A stretch of 64,000 nt of DNA from Dipteris shenzhenensis (Eukaryota > Polypodiophyta > Polypodiopsida > Gleicheniales). Of this stretch, positions 10,818 through 23,500 are shown piece after piece. The notes below the pieces were generated by a model that was not told the DNA's origin, searched no databases, and worked only from the letters and a program-made list of their open reading frames with translations. The stretch lies in NCBI GenBank assembly GCA_047967505.1, contig CM106538.1. One strand, written 5' to 3'. Each line of letters starts with the position of its first letter. Within the stretch, counting starts at the first letter, position 1. Made by a program: the position numbers and the translations under genes.

Positions 10818-13800
10818 CTGCAAGCATTGAGTTCAGTTAGTGGCACAATAGCATAATGTACCTCACCAATGCATTTACAAATATGTTAGGTCTACCAATA
10901 CCCCACCTGTTGTAACTTCTGCCCATGAGATCCACCAAAAGAGAAATAATGCAAGAACGGCCGCTCTGCCTACAAAGAAAAGAAGACAAGATCTGTGTTA
11001 CCAAAATGTGCAAGGCATTTATTAAGACAGTGCATTTAATATTAAAGGTCATGTTTGCAGGCTAAGCAATAGACTGAATATGCCAAAAATATTACCGTTG
11101 TAATTGTATAAGGACAATCTAGCCAAAATCAAAATATTCATTCAAGCAGTGCAAGCCGCATAAGAGTAAAACATGTAATATGGAAAAACTTGTTGTGCAA
11201 TATGCTGCAGAAACATTATCATTTCCAACAAAATATCGATTGTGTGCCTTCATAAGTTTAGATGGTAGATGAGTTTAGCTGCAATAAAGAAGAAATGGAC
11301 AAGGATTCTGTTTTGTGGTAGCAGACGGTGAGAAAGAAAGAAAGATTCGATATGTCTATGGAAGGTCAAGAAGGCCTACGAGACCAAATGAAACTACATC
11401 CGATGGAAAAAAACACGTCTACATAGGCATATAGAGGTGTCTAGTACACCCCTCAGAGTCTTCTGTCAAACTCAAACTCCGACTGGAGAAAGGACTACAC
11501 TCCATGTGTCTCAGAGTTCTCTCTTATGTCATTATGAGCAATCTGAGCTCCAATTGGGGTGCCTTGGATGTGGTGAGAGCTCTTGGGATTGTGTCCAGTC
11601 TTATGCTGATCTGATGTCTCAAGAGGATGAGCTTAGTTCTCGGACTCGCCGACAATCTTATATCTTGGTAGGCTCTTCTCTGATGAAGAAGTCTGTGATC
11701 TCTTGTTCTTAGGAGCCATGTCTCAACTCCCGTAACACATCTCATGAGGCCTGATCTAAGTCCAGTAAATAAACAAGCAATGAAACCTCCCCCAAATCTC
11801 GTAGTGGCTCGAGCATCTAATCAAAACGTGTTCCTCAGTCTTCACCTCCTGCTTTCATAAAGGGTGCATATTCTCAAGTCTCTAAGGTGTCATGTGGCTG
11901 CAATCTCACATCTTGCCTCTATATGAAAATCTTTGAGATGAGGTCCTAAGCTGACTTAAGGCTATCTGTAGGAGGAGGAATTGCTCTCTGTAGAAGGCCA
12001 CTTTGTGGCATATGGTTGACTTGGGGCTATTTATATTCAATGGTTGTATACCTATCATGAGTCATTCTTGATGACCTCACGTATAAGAAAGGACTGTCTA
12101 AGGAATACTCATATGGAGACAGGTGGTCACAAACATGCCGTGTCAATGAAAGCATCCAATGACCCTTGCATACCAACACTGATCATAGATGTAGAAAGAT
12201 CCCTCCATGGTAAATTTATATCTGCCTACCTCCATCGGCCAATATTGTCGAACTCAATCGAGATATCTCATAGTCTAGAATGAGGTGTCAAAGTGTAAAT
12301 GTCATGCTAATACAATCTACGAGTGTTCAAGAGCATCTCTTCCATTATGACATGACATGTCGCATCTCAAAATCCCTCCATTCATCCTCTCTAATATATA
12401 TTACCCAAAAGGCTCCTCCATATAGGACTAGTCGGACTACAGAGAATAAAAAAGCCGTGACTTGGTATTAACATGTTGGAAGTGTGCTTGAAAAATAGTT
12501 GCTCCAATCTCGATAGTGATGCATGTCCTCTAGTTAAGTGCACCTATATCGCCGGTTTCATGATCTGACTATCTCATTCGGCTCCCGTGCAAGGATAAAT
12601 GAGTCCTATTCAATCTTATCTTCATTGGTATGAAAGATATCACCTTGGTTTTCCCTAGGTTTACCTTCATATCCTGGCCCTCACAAACGCTTGTAGGGCT
12701 GCCATGTATCGCTATAACCCCTTGTCTGTGTCTCAAATAAGTACAACATCATCAGCATAAAGCAAGATGGAATTGAGAGTCTATGCAAGTGTCGACCTCT
12801 GTCTACCCCCCAGATGTCCATCAAAGAGGCCAACGCAACATCACTGTATGGAACGAAGAGAATGGGGATAGTGAAGAGGAGTGAGGGGTAGAAGAGATGC
12901 ATCATGGCACAAAGAGTGAGAGCACAAGTGAGGCAAAATCCATTGTATTAGAATGAAGGAATGACCTCCATTTTATAGAAAGAGAGGATGGTGTAGGCAC
13001 CTCCCCTATATCAGTGGCAATCAGTCCCTACATCAGTGGGACCGGCCTAAATCAAAGGAACCTCCCATGTGGGGGCCTTTGGCTTACATCATCACTTAGG
13101 TCACACACTAGACACATCATAACACTAGATGTGCCTCTACAACACACACACACACACATGTGACTCCCTTAGATGCACACATGCACCATAGAGCAAGCCG
13201 TTGATCACACTTATCCCAACATACTCCCCCTCAAGGGTTTGCCTCTTGCAATGTCAAGGATACATCTAGTCTCATAGTTTCTCATGCCATCTCATGGTGG
13301 TCACTCATGGCCATCTCATGGTGGTCAAGGATAAATCTATGTCTAGGATCTCATGCTAGCAAAGGTGCCCAAGGGTCAAGGTTCACAAAAATGGGATAGA
13401 CCAAACACATATCACATGGCCTACATCATATGGTGACTAGAGGTGATTTACAAAAGACAAAACATATGACATTCTTTTTGAAGTACTACTCCAGGCAGAG
13501 AACCTCAAAATTTGACCAAGTGATGATAAACAAAAATTCAAAGACAAGTTGCTCAAAAGGCAAAGTCCTTGTCTTCTACCACAAAGTTGGATGCTTCTTT
13601 TGCTAATGGAGTTCTCTCTTCAACCATATTTGACATAGTCCTCTTTTTCTCATTGCAAAACTTTTCAGAGTGATTATTCTTTCCACAATATGAGCAAGGG
13701 TTGATTCTATAACAATCGTTCTCAAGGTGATTGTTTTTCCCACAGTGTTTACAAGCCTTGTACTTGCTCTTTGAAAACCTCACTGCAAGTGCCTCTGTAT

Positions 13801-16800
13801 GCATTTTGCCCACTCTTAAATTGTTCTTCCTTTCCTCTTCTTGTAAGGCACTAATGATGCCTTCTAACGAGGGTTGAGGTAGATTCTTCAAAGTAGTAAC
13901 CACATAGTCAAAATCCTAAGGCATGCTCTTTAAAAGCACTGCCATAGCATCATCCTCAATGACAGGGGAATTAATCGAAGCTAGTTGTGTCATAATACTT
14001 CTCATAGTGTTGACATGGGCAGCAACATTATCTCCCTCCATTCTAAGTTCAAAGAACTTAATTTTTAGATTTAATTTGGAAGTATGAGAGCTAGCACCAA
14101 ACAATATATCTAACTTGTGCCATGCTTCAAAAGGGGATTCAGATGTGAGATGTGGTGTACATAGTCATCACCCAAACCTAATGCAATGATGGCATAGGCT
14201 TTCTCAATTCTCTTTGCATCTGCAGGTGTAGAAGTAGAGTCAGTGGCTTTTCCTTTACCTTTTGTTGTAGTTGATTCACCTTCCTGAGAGGTTTGAGTTC
14301 CTTCCTTGACTAAGTCCCATAGATTCTCCTTCATAAGCATAAACTTTATCTTCATCTACCACGTATGAAATCCTTGGCTATTGAACTTGTCAATTTTATA
14401 AGTAACCATGAGAGGGTCTTACCTTTGTTAGGCACTGTCTACTCTCTTACAAAATGACTAATCTTGTGGAACAAATAAATCTCCCTCACCATACAAATGT
14501 AGATTGCTAGAGATAAATTCAGAGAATCCTAATTGTTTAGCATACTCATACCGTGTTCGCTTCTCCCAAAGTTTCTTGGCTGGGGTCTTCTTCACTTTGA
14601 GTTTTGTCCTTCTTGTAGTCTCCTTCAAGTGTTTAGCATTTGAAGATCCCTCAGAGCTTGCCATTTTGACAAAAGATCAGTCTTAACTGAATTTCAAACT
14701 GAAAATACATTCTCTGAAATGTACTTTGGCATTACTTCAATCCTCAAGCATCACTCTAGCATTTACTCTAGCATCAAATGTCCAAAACTGTCAAAAATGC
14801 ATTGCAGTAGACTAGCTCAACTTGGAGGACACAATTGACACAACTGAAGAAGAGATTGAGAGGGCTTTCTGTGCAAAACTAAAGCTTAAATATCAAAGTA
14901 AGTTCACCACAAAGCATTGCTGAAATAGTGTGCCTTTCTGTCTAGGAGAGTTGCGCCTTCTTTGATTGTCTTTTCTCTTATTTCTCCTTGCTCCAGCAAG
15001 CATTGGCCTTCAAAACTCATCAGCAGCAGGCTCTAGGCATGGACCAGCTTGTGCTAGGAGGGCTCAAGCAATGGTTGAGCAGAGAAGCAGAATCACGCGT
15101 TTTTTCGTCAAAGTTTGCTTGAATCACTGCAAATAGAATAATTCAAATCTAGGGAAATGCTCTGGGCCAGAGGGACGCCCCATTGTGTAGAAACTCCAGC
15201 TGGAAGGGCTTGGCAAAAGTCGCAAGGAATAGGGAGAACACTAAGCCATTTCTGATAAGGAAGTAGGAAGAAAGTTCAAAAAGAGGTGTTGGAGAAGATG
15301 ATGAGGTGGCACTACCAAAATGAGTTATGCAAAGCCTACCAGCTCTAATACCAAATGAAGAGGAGTGAGGGGTAGAAGAGATGCATCATGGCACAAAGAG
15401 TGAGAGCACAAGTGAGGCAAAATCCATTGTATTAGAATGAAGGAATGACCTCCATTTTATAGAAAGAGAGGATGGTGTAGGCACCTCCCCTATATCAGTG
15501 GCAATCAGCCCCTACATCAGTGGGATTGGCCTAAATCAAAGGAACCTCCCATGTGGGGGCCTTTGGCTCACATCATCACTTAGGTCACACACTAGATACA
15601 TCATAGCACTAGATGTGCCTCTACAACACACACACACACACGTGACTCCCCTAGATGCACACATGTACCATAGAGCAAGCCCTAGATCACACTTATCCCA
15701 ACAGATAGATCGCAGTAGCATTTCTCCAATAGTATTGCTCACCTCCTTAGAGAATCCCCCTACACGAAGCACACTCTGAATGAGACACTATCATAGAAGG
15801 CCATCACTGCCCGTGTGAAATCATGTGCAATGCCTAAGGCCCAAAGTCGTGAAATAAGATGAGGATCGTGGTACAAAATCAAAGGCTTTCTGAAATCCAT
15901 AAAGCAACTATATACTCTGCTTTCAATATCTAGCCTCCCTCTAAGAATGAAGATGTGACCTAGTGTGGATCGATCTTGTCTGAAACTTCCCTAGCCATTT
16001 ACGCAAATGACGTGGTGGTCTTACTATCCTGAGGCTCCTCAGCTCAGGGTCTTCAGCAACATTTAGATGCACCCCATACCTTCTGTGAGACAAATGACTT
16101 GAAGATCAACCTTGGTAAAACCAAGGTCATGATCTTCAACACATCCTGGGCCGCCATGCACAGAGAGCACTTTACCTTGGTGGGTTGCCAGTGGAGGTGA
16201 TTGCGTCCTACACATACATTGTGGTCCTATTCTCTAGCCTGACTTTTACAATGCGACCACAATTACAAGCTTGATTGAGCAGAGGGTTATGCAGCACTGG
16301 CAAGACTTGAGTAATAGTGCTTTCATTCTCATTTTCAGGACCCTCAGACCAAGACTCTTCTCTTTTACTCTTTGGTCCAACTAGCATGCACGTATATCCA
16401 CATGGCTTGCTAGGCACAGTATTCACATGAACAAGCTTCCCCCCTTTTAGTACAACATGGATGCACCTCTTGAGTCGATCCCACGAGATGAGATTAACCG
16501 TATCATTGAGTTAGATCTCCTCCAACTCCATACATCTCGGACTTGGAGGGGGGAGAAGCTCCCCACCAAGACCCAGTTCTATCGCGACCACTTCCTAAAA
16601 GTATCAGAGGAGGGATTCATCATCAGACCCCAGTATCTCGAGGACAGCAGAGTCTCGAATGCATTAAAGATCGCCATTGGATAAATGCGGGTTTCATCCC
16701 ATCAGCTGCTGAGGATTAAGACAGACAGAGCAGCAGGTATACCCAGAGAACAATGGATCTTGCTGATCCAATTCCATAACCAAGTCTGCATTGGGCTCTA

Positions 16801-17498
16801 TCTTCTTGAGATGCGCTGACACAAGGAGATTCTACTACGACAGATTAGAGAGCAGCAGGAAGCTACAGGATACAAGGACTAACCAAGCACAGCGACATGT
16901 CACAGATTTTTATGGATTTGAGTCAGCTCCAGGACACAGCGGGGTGGAGGAGGAGGAGTTCGCTGATATGGGGGCAGTTTGGATCGCCGAGAGAGTGACG
17001 CAGAGACCACCCGCGACACGAAGAGCGACTAGAGCACACTCTATTGAGGTCCGGCCTATCATGGCTTTCCTGTCCACCCGAGTCGAGGGGTCACTCTGAA
17101 CATAGCCCAGTGGGTTCAGAGATCGAAGAGACCGCGCACCCGCCCCCCACCACCACAGCGTGAGACATCCTGACAGACACAGATCTGAGATATTTTCGCC
17201 GCTCACAGAAATGAGCGGGAGAATAAGGTAGAGCTATGCTTGTGTAGGGGGCTTCGAAGGCCCTTGAGCTAGTTGGTTTTTGGATTTACTGAGCCACCAT
17301 AGTCCCAACTCTCAGCCCACTTCAGTTAGTACGGGATTTGTAGTTGATTTTTGCTCGAGCTATCAAGCTCTTTAGATCAGTACAGTACTCAGCAAGGCCC
17401 TAGCGTGCCCTTTGCTCCAGCCCGTTGAGTCTTGTATGTTTGTGGTGTACTTTGTACTTGGTCTCATAGACCTACGAGGTCTCCTAAAGACGTTAATA

Positions 17499-17540
<42 letters not shown>

Positions 17541-20500
17541 ACCCGTGAGGTCTCCTGAAGGCCCCTTGCCCCTCTCAGCCCCCCGCCCCTCCTCTCAGCC
17601 ACCCCCGCCTGCTCTCCAGCCACCCCTCAGCGCCCCGCCACCCCCTCGCCACAGCTCAGCTACTCCCACTACCCCTCAGCCAACCCCCCCCATCGCGACA
17701 CCCCTCTAGCCCCCCCGCCTGCTCTCAGCCTACCTACAGCCCCCCCGCCACCCCTCAGCCACCCCCTCGCCACCCCTCAGCTACTCCCGCTACCCCTCAG
17801 CCACCCCCGCCTGCTTTCCAACCACTCCCATTCTGTCGCGACACCCCTCCTAGCCCCCCCGACTGCTCTCAGCCTACCTACAGCCCCCTAGACTGTTGCG
17901 CCTACCTACAGCCCCCCCTAGCCTACCTAGCCTACCTTGACCACCCTACAGTCCCCCGACACCCTCTACAGCCCCTAGCAGGCCTGAGCTGCCTGACTCT
18001 CACATAGCAGCCTATTGGCTGCTCTCTCCTGGGCCGACACCAACAGCAGCTGATTGGCTGCCTCTCTTGGCCAACAGCCCCCCCCACAGTCTTGACATCT
18101 GTCCCTGACCTGCAGAAAATCAAGAAAATCAAGAACATCAAGAAGAACAGGAAAAAGATACAAGGGGCAGTCATCCACTCCTATGAAACACTGAGGCAAG
18201 CAAGAGAAGAGGAGACATTGTACCGGCAGCTCCGACCTACAGCCCCACCTTCTGCCACCTCCATTGAGCTCTCCCGCTCCCCGCCTCTTTTCAGCCCCCT
18301 GGGGGTATCTCCCATCATGGGGAGGGAGCTCATGCTCCCACTCCCACTGCCGCTCCTGCACTAAGACCTGCACCGAACACGGGTCAATCAAACGAAATGG
18401 GAAAAGGTGGCAAGGATATAGATAAAGCCGCTAAGAAAGATGACAACAAAGCCAAGAAACAGACACAGCTGAAACTGGAAGATGTGAACACACGCTACAA
18501 CCGCAGTGGACTCGGAGTGGACATCAAAGCAAAGGCGGGACCCACTTCTACCTCTGCCTCAGCTTCAGCCACAACTTCAGTCTCAGCTTCGGTCTCAACT
18601 ACATCCTCATACTCGGCCTCAGCGCCAACCTCAGCTTCAACCTCAGCGTCAGCTCTAGTCCCAATTCCAGCTCCACTTTCAGCTCCACTTCCACCCACAT
18701 CCTCTACAGTTACACAGCTACTGGCGCTGATATACCCCTACCCATGACATCGATTGCCCCACCCTCCCCTAGGATAGAGGGGTTGTCACTGACACCATCT
18801 CCTCCATCTCTCCCTTCTTCTCCCGCTACAATTCTCTCTGATTATGACACCAACTTTGGAGGGGTCATACACTGTTTCGCACTATTCGACCTTTCTCTCC
18901 CCTCTGCCTCTCAGTCAGCCCATGCTCCCACACCCTGCTGGATCTCCTCCTCCAAGCCACTATCATCCCCATACCGCACCCATCTCACCCAGTCGTCACC
19001 CAACCTCCAGTCTCTTCCTCACACTTACACGCCACAGTCCTTTCAGTTTCCGTTAGAGCACGGACGAGCTGACCCATCAGAGGCTTGGCAGTACTTGCTG
19101 ATGGAGGTTCAGAGCATTTGAGAGCGCGAGAGGGAGCTGTCACACTTCGCACAGGAGCAGACACGCTTCACCCAAGAGTAGGCACGACTCATACAGGAGC
19201 AGTCTCAAGCTATCCGAGTCTAGGCTGATCTTATTCAGCTCCGCTACGCCACTCTTCTGCCGCCTCTACTCATGCTATCTGTGCTGCCCCTGCCCCACGC
19301 TGCTCTGTGCGTTGCTTCTCCTCTATGCACTGCTCTGCCCATTGTCTCCTGCCCATGCCCTCGAGATGGCTGCTGCCTACAGCTGAAGCTCGTCCTATCC
19401 ATCTGCGCAACCCAACAACCAACAGTACGATATTTTTTTGAAGGGAGCCTATGCCATCGACCTTCCAACTATGCGCACCTACGATGCCTCTACCTGCCCG
19501 CGACCTTCCTGTGGCCTGCGTGCTATCGACTACTTGTGTTTTGATATGACACTCCTACTCCAAACTACCTCAAAACCCTAATTTTTGCCTTCTTCAATTT
19601 TCTGCTCAAATTTAGAATTTTTTGGTCTTTTCAGATGTGAGGGCTCCCGAGGGCTGTCAAAATCCCTCCATGTCAAAACTTTTGAAAAGCCCCAAATTTC
19701 AGAAAACCCTAATTTTTTGCTAAACCCTAATTTTTGAAATTTAGGGCTTTTCTGATTTTTTCATTCCTTGAGCTGTATAGAAGTTCCCTGCATGTAGACA
19801 CTTGGGAATTTCGTCATTATTTTCCACTTCACTTGGGAATTTTGCCCCATTTGGGCATAAGTACTCCAATTTGAGCCTCCACTCCGACATTGGTGACTCA
19901 CATCCGACCATTTTGAAAGTCATGCCGTGATCGCCCTTGGTAGCGGCTCCTATGGCCTTCACCGACACATCATTAGAGGGCATCCTCGCCTGATTCTTCA
20001 TCGACATACTTCATCGACAAGGAGATGTGCACTCTTGTGTGGCAGCTACTTCGGGCACATGGGTTCTCTACCCTTGCTATGCATAAAATGAATGAAATCT
20101 TTTATATTTTTTAATATGTTAAAGGTTCTCTGCCTTGAGTAGTCCCTCTAAAAAGGATGTTTGAAGAGTTAATAAAGGTCCTCTGCCTTGGATAGTCCTC
20201 CTAAAATGATGTATTTTCTCTTATATATTTGGTATGTGACTCCATGTTCCTAGTTAGTCCCTAGAGTCAAGAAGGGGATGTACTGTGGGAGCCATGTATT
20301 GGCATTGATAGGGTCTAGTTATCAGGCCTGGCATATGAGTTCCTGGATGTTGGCGCATTGGTCTTCTAGACCTCTGAGTTGTTCATGCATCCATGCTGAG
20401 ACATGAGCCTCTTGAGTCATGTTTGGGACGTAAAGCCATGTATGATGTGAGTACTCGATCCAACCTTTGAACCATGCTCAAACTTTAGCCTCTGAGTTGG

Positions 20501-23500
20501 CATGGGAGCCATGTCTAGTTCAGACATTGCACAGTATAGTAGTCCTGTCACTGTCATGTTCTGTCCTTGGTTCCATTCCAGTAGCCTCTCACCTTGCCTT
20601 CATGGGGGGATGTTAGAATATGAAGTCAAGTGTGAGTGTGTCCTAGAGTTAGGTGAATTAGGTGTGTGAGGTGGAGGTCTAGTGACCTCACCTATGATGT
20701 CAGAAAAGAAGGTTGCCCAGCCTATAAATGAGGTCCTTGTACTTGCTTATGAATCATCAATCAAAATCTGCAACTGTTGCCTCAGATTCGTGCTTCGTGT
20801 CTCTCTTCCTTTCTCCTTGGTTCCTTCATTCCCCACACTGAGGCTACACCAATGGCAGATGCGCAGGCCTTCGTGACCACTACCCTAGGGGCGACTAAGC
20901 ACAGGATTGAGAGAGCATGGCAGGTTGGGAGGGAAACCAATCGAGAGCAGCCCCTTATCATACGGTTCCATGACGCCCAGGCACGACTTTTGGCTTTACG
21001 TCGTAGGTCAGCCTTACGAGGCCAACCAGCGATCTCCATGGGCGAGGACCTCACTCCACTACAGGTTGAGGAGAGGCGTTTTTTGTTGCAACAGCGGGAT
21101 CAAGCCCGCAAGGAGGGGAAGTGGGCAGAAGTACGAGATGGACGACTCCTTACAGGCCCCCGTCGGACACCCACCTCTCCTCCCGCATAGGGAGGCAGGG
21201 TCTATGAGACCCAAACATCCGAGACTCTATCCTATACCCTCTGGAACTGTAATGGTACCTTATGGTCAGAACTAGGGAACTTCTCGGAATCCTATACAGG
21301 GCACGACATAGTCTTTTACACAAAGACACATCAGAGTGCAGAGCGTCCACTACCAGTAGTCAGTGGGTATACATGGGAGTCTGCCTACAGAGATGAGACG
21401 AGGTATACAGGAGGGGTTCGAGGGTCAGGAGGAGTCGCAATCCTTTACAAATCTACACTTTTGGGGGCCATCTCAGTGGAGCAGAGAGATCCACACTCTA
21501 GGTTCCAGATTCGACACATGGATAGCCGGGATTTGTTTATTGTAGTTTAATACTTCCCCCAGGAGACCTCCCGCTTTGCCAGAGATATTCGAGGGGAGGA
21601 TGAGACATCCCCATTTGCTGCTCTTCATTGGTCCATTGTTGACTTCTCTAGCCGCAGGAAAGTCCTCCTAGTTGGAGACAACACGAGGACAGGCGCTCGT
21701 CAGGCACCACTCCTCGACTTCAGGGATGATTCCACTCTACTGCCAGACATTAAGCTTGAGGAGGCAGGTATGCTACGAGTTTCAGCTGACAAACGAGGAG
21801 CGCTCACATCTTATGGGCAGGCCCTATTAGACCTCGACAGGATGCATGATCTCATTATCTATAATGGTCTTGACAAATGGCCCGCATCAGGTTGCTTCAC
21901 TTGCTTTCCACATGGGGGAGGCTTCAGTGTTGTAGACTACATCATGGGATCCCCTGCCTTCACATCTCGCATCACTGACTTTACCGTAGCACCTCTCCCT
22001 CCAGGGGCTGATCATACCTATCTTTTCTTTAGCACTTCTACACCCCGCCGCACAGCACTTTCTACCCCATTGAGTTCTTACTCCACCTACCATGATATAC
22101 GCTTTGATCACGATGACTCACCTACTTACTCTCACCGTATGTACATACTACTCGCATACATTGACTTTATACCCCTATTAGAGGACCGTGCTGCCCTAAG
22201 CAAAGCAAAGCAAAGCAAAATAAGAGGGCCATTTTTGCTTCACCGTAGAGCAGCACTCTGCTCTTCACGCCTTCCCCCACACCACCCACTCCACCTGCCC
22301 ACCACCACCTGGGACCGTATCTTGTAATAGCTGGTACGATGATGTGAGGCTTTACGCTATGAGCTCAGATTCGAAACAAAAAACAGCCTTCCGAGCAAAC
22401 CAGAGACGCTACACGAGTACCGTCGTCTAGTACGTAGGAAGAAACTTGACTTCCTGCGCCAGAACGAGGAGGAGCTACTGAACATTATGTTCAGTAACAA
22501 CTCTAAGGACTTCTGGCGGAGATTTCTAGAGGGACGTCCCCCCCCCCCACTCACTGACACTCAAGTGTGGTCTAATTATGCACGCACGCTCTATGATATC
22601 CCAAATCAACCAGCCCCTAACCTATCACATATGCCACGCCCCACATCCTGCACGCTCTTCATTAGGGGGGGGGTAAAGGATGCCGTAATTAAATGTCATA
22701 ATGGCCGAGCGAAGGATCATGAGGGACTATGCACTGAGTTCATTGCATATGGGATTAACCTCCTAGCCCCGATCTTAGCCAAGCTATTTAATGAAGCTGT
22801 TTGCTTGGGATTTCCACACACTTGGACCATCAACACTATCTCACCCATCCACAAGGCAAGGGATCCCATGAACCCGGAGAACTACATGACCATTATGATT
22901 GGACATGTCATGTCCAAGATTTATGCATCAGTACTTGATTCTGAGGTCAGCAGATTTGCGGAGTGTCGAGGCTCAAAGCAGTGGGACAAGCCGATTTCAA
23001 GCGGGATCATGGGACCATGGACCACATCCTCGCGCTCAGATGTATCATCGAGGAGGCGAGGGCAAGAAAGCAGAGAGTTTACTGTTGCTTTGTGGATTTC
23101 CGCAAGGCATTTAACACTGTTCTGAGAGCCCGCCTCATACGACACCTACAAGATTTCGGTTACGACCTGGAGATCATTTGGACTGTCATGGCACTTTATG
23201 AGCGAGTTTCAGGCAAAGTCGGGAAAAGATCTGGATGGACAGACGAGATCATGAGCACTATCGAGGTCAAATAAGGATGCCCATTATCACCTACCTTGTT
23301 TGGCCTCAACATAGACGAGCTCGAGACAGTGATGCAAGCACAAGGTGCGGTAGGTTGCTCTCTCGCGGGCACGTTGATCCGGATGTTACTTTACACAGAT
23401 GACGTGGCTCTCTTGTCTTCCTCAGCAAAGGGGCTCCAGAGACACCTTGACGCACTACAGTTCTTTTGTGAGTCTCATGATTTAAAGGTAAACTTGGATA

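Larger units (their letters stand above)
12872..15703 (-). mobile_element. Gag-only LTR retrotransposon (TR-GAG-like, Copia-type gag)
   Basis: A complete 2,832-bp insertion with 350- and 348-bp LTRs, a primer-binding site, a polypurine tract and a perfect 5-bp target duplication GATAG (12,867-12,871 and 15,704-15,708). The internal region codes only for a Copia-type gag ending in two zinc knuckles. The stretch from gag to the 3' LTR holds no protease, integrase or RT. This layout matches the class described in plants as terminal-repeat retrotransposons with gag. Confidence 0.88.
11331..15985 (-). mobile_element. LINE remnant split by an LTR element
   Basis: Two collinear minus-strand parts, 15,704-15,985 and 11,331-12,871, form one degenerate LINE once the LTR element at 12,872-15,703 is removed. 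The right part has an FMDFRKP-type RT motif. The left part has LLYADDVVLI near 12,745-12,765, LGKTK, and a zinc motif ending EEHVLIRCSSHYEIWGRFH near 11,800-11,870. It ends with a (CTTT)n tail at 11,331-11,344 preceded by the GGTCTCRTAG 3' UTR word seen in other copies. Confidence 0.8.
15986..17536 (+). mobile_element. LINE remnant with (CT)n tail
   Basis: It starts abruptly inside RT with YANDVVVLLS (catalytic YADD changed to YAND), then LKINLGKTKVMIFNTSWAAM and the thumb region. An internal deletion near 16,430 joins it to the C-terminal domain (YNMDAPLESIP, DEINRIIELDLLQLHTSRTW). The rest is riddled with stops to about 17,270. The 3' UTR has a perfect hairpin at 17,468-17,482 and ends TTAATACA plus (TC)18. 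It is joined back-to-back with the minus-strand LINE at 15,985. Confidence 0.8.

Noticed and set aside
13141-13160. (AC)n run as an independent feature
   Set aside because: It is part of both LTRs of the gag-only element and differs only in length.
18495-18698. Minus-strand Glu/Ala-rich frame
   Set aside because: Shadow of the Ser/Ala-rich plus-strand repeat; no motif.
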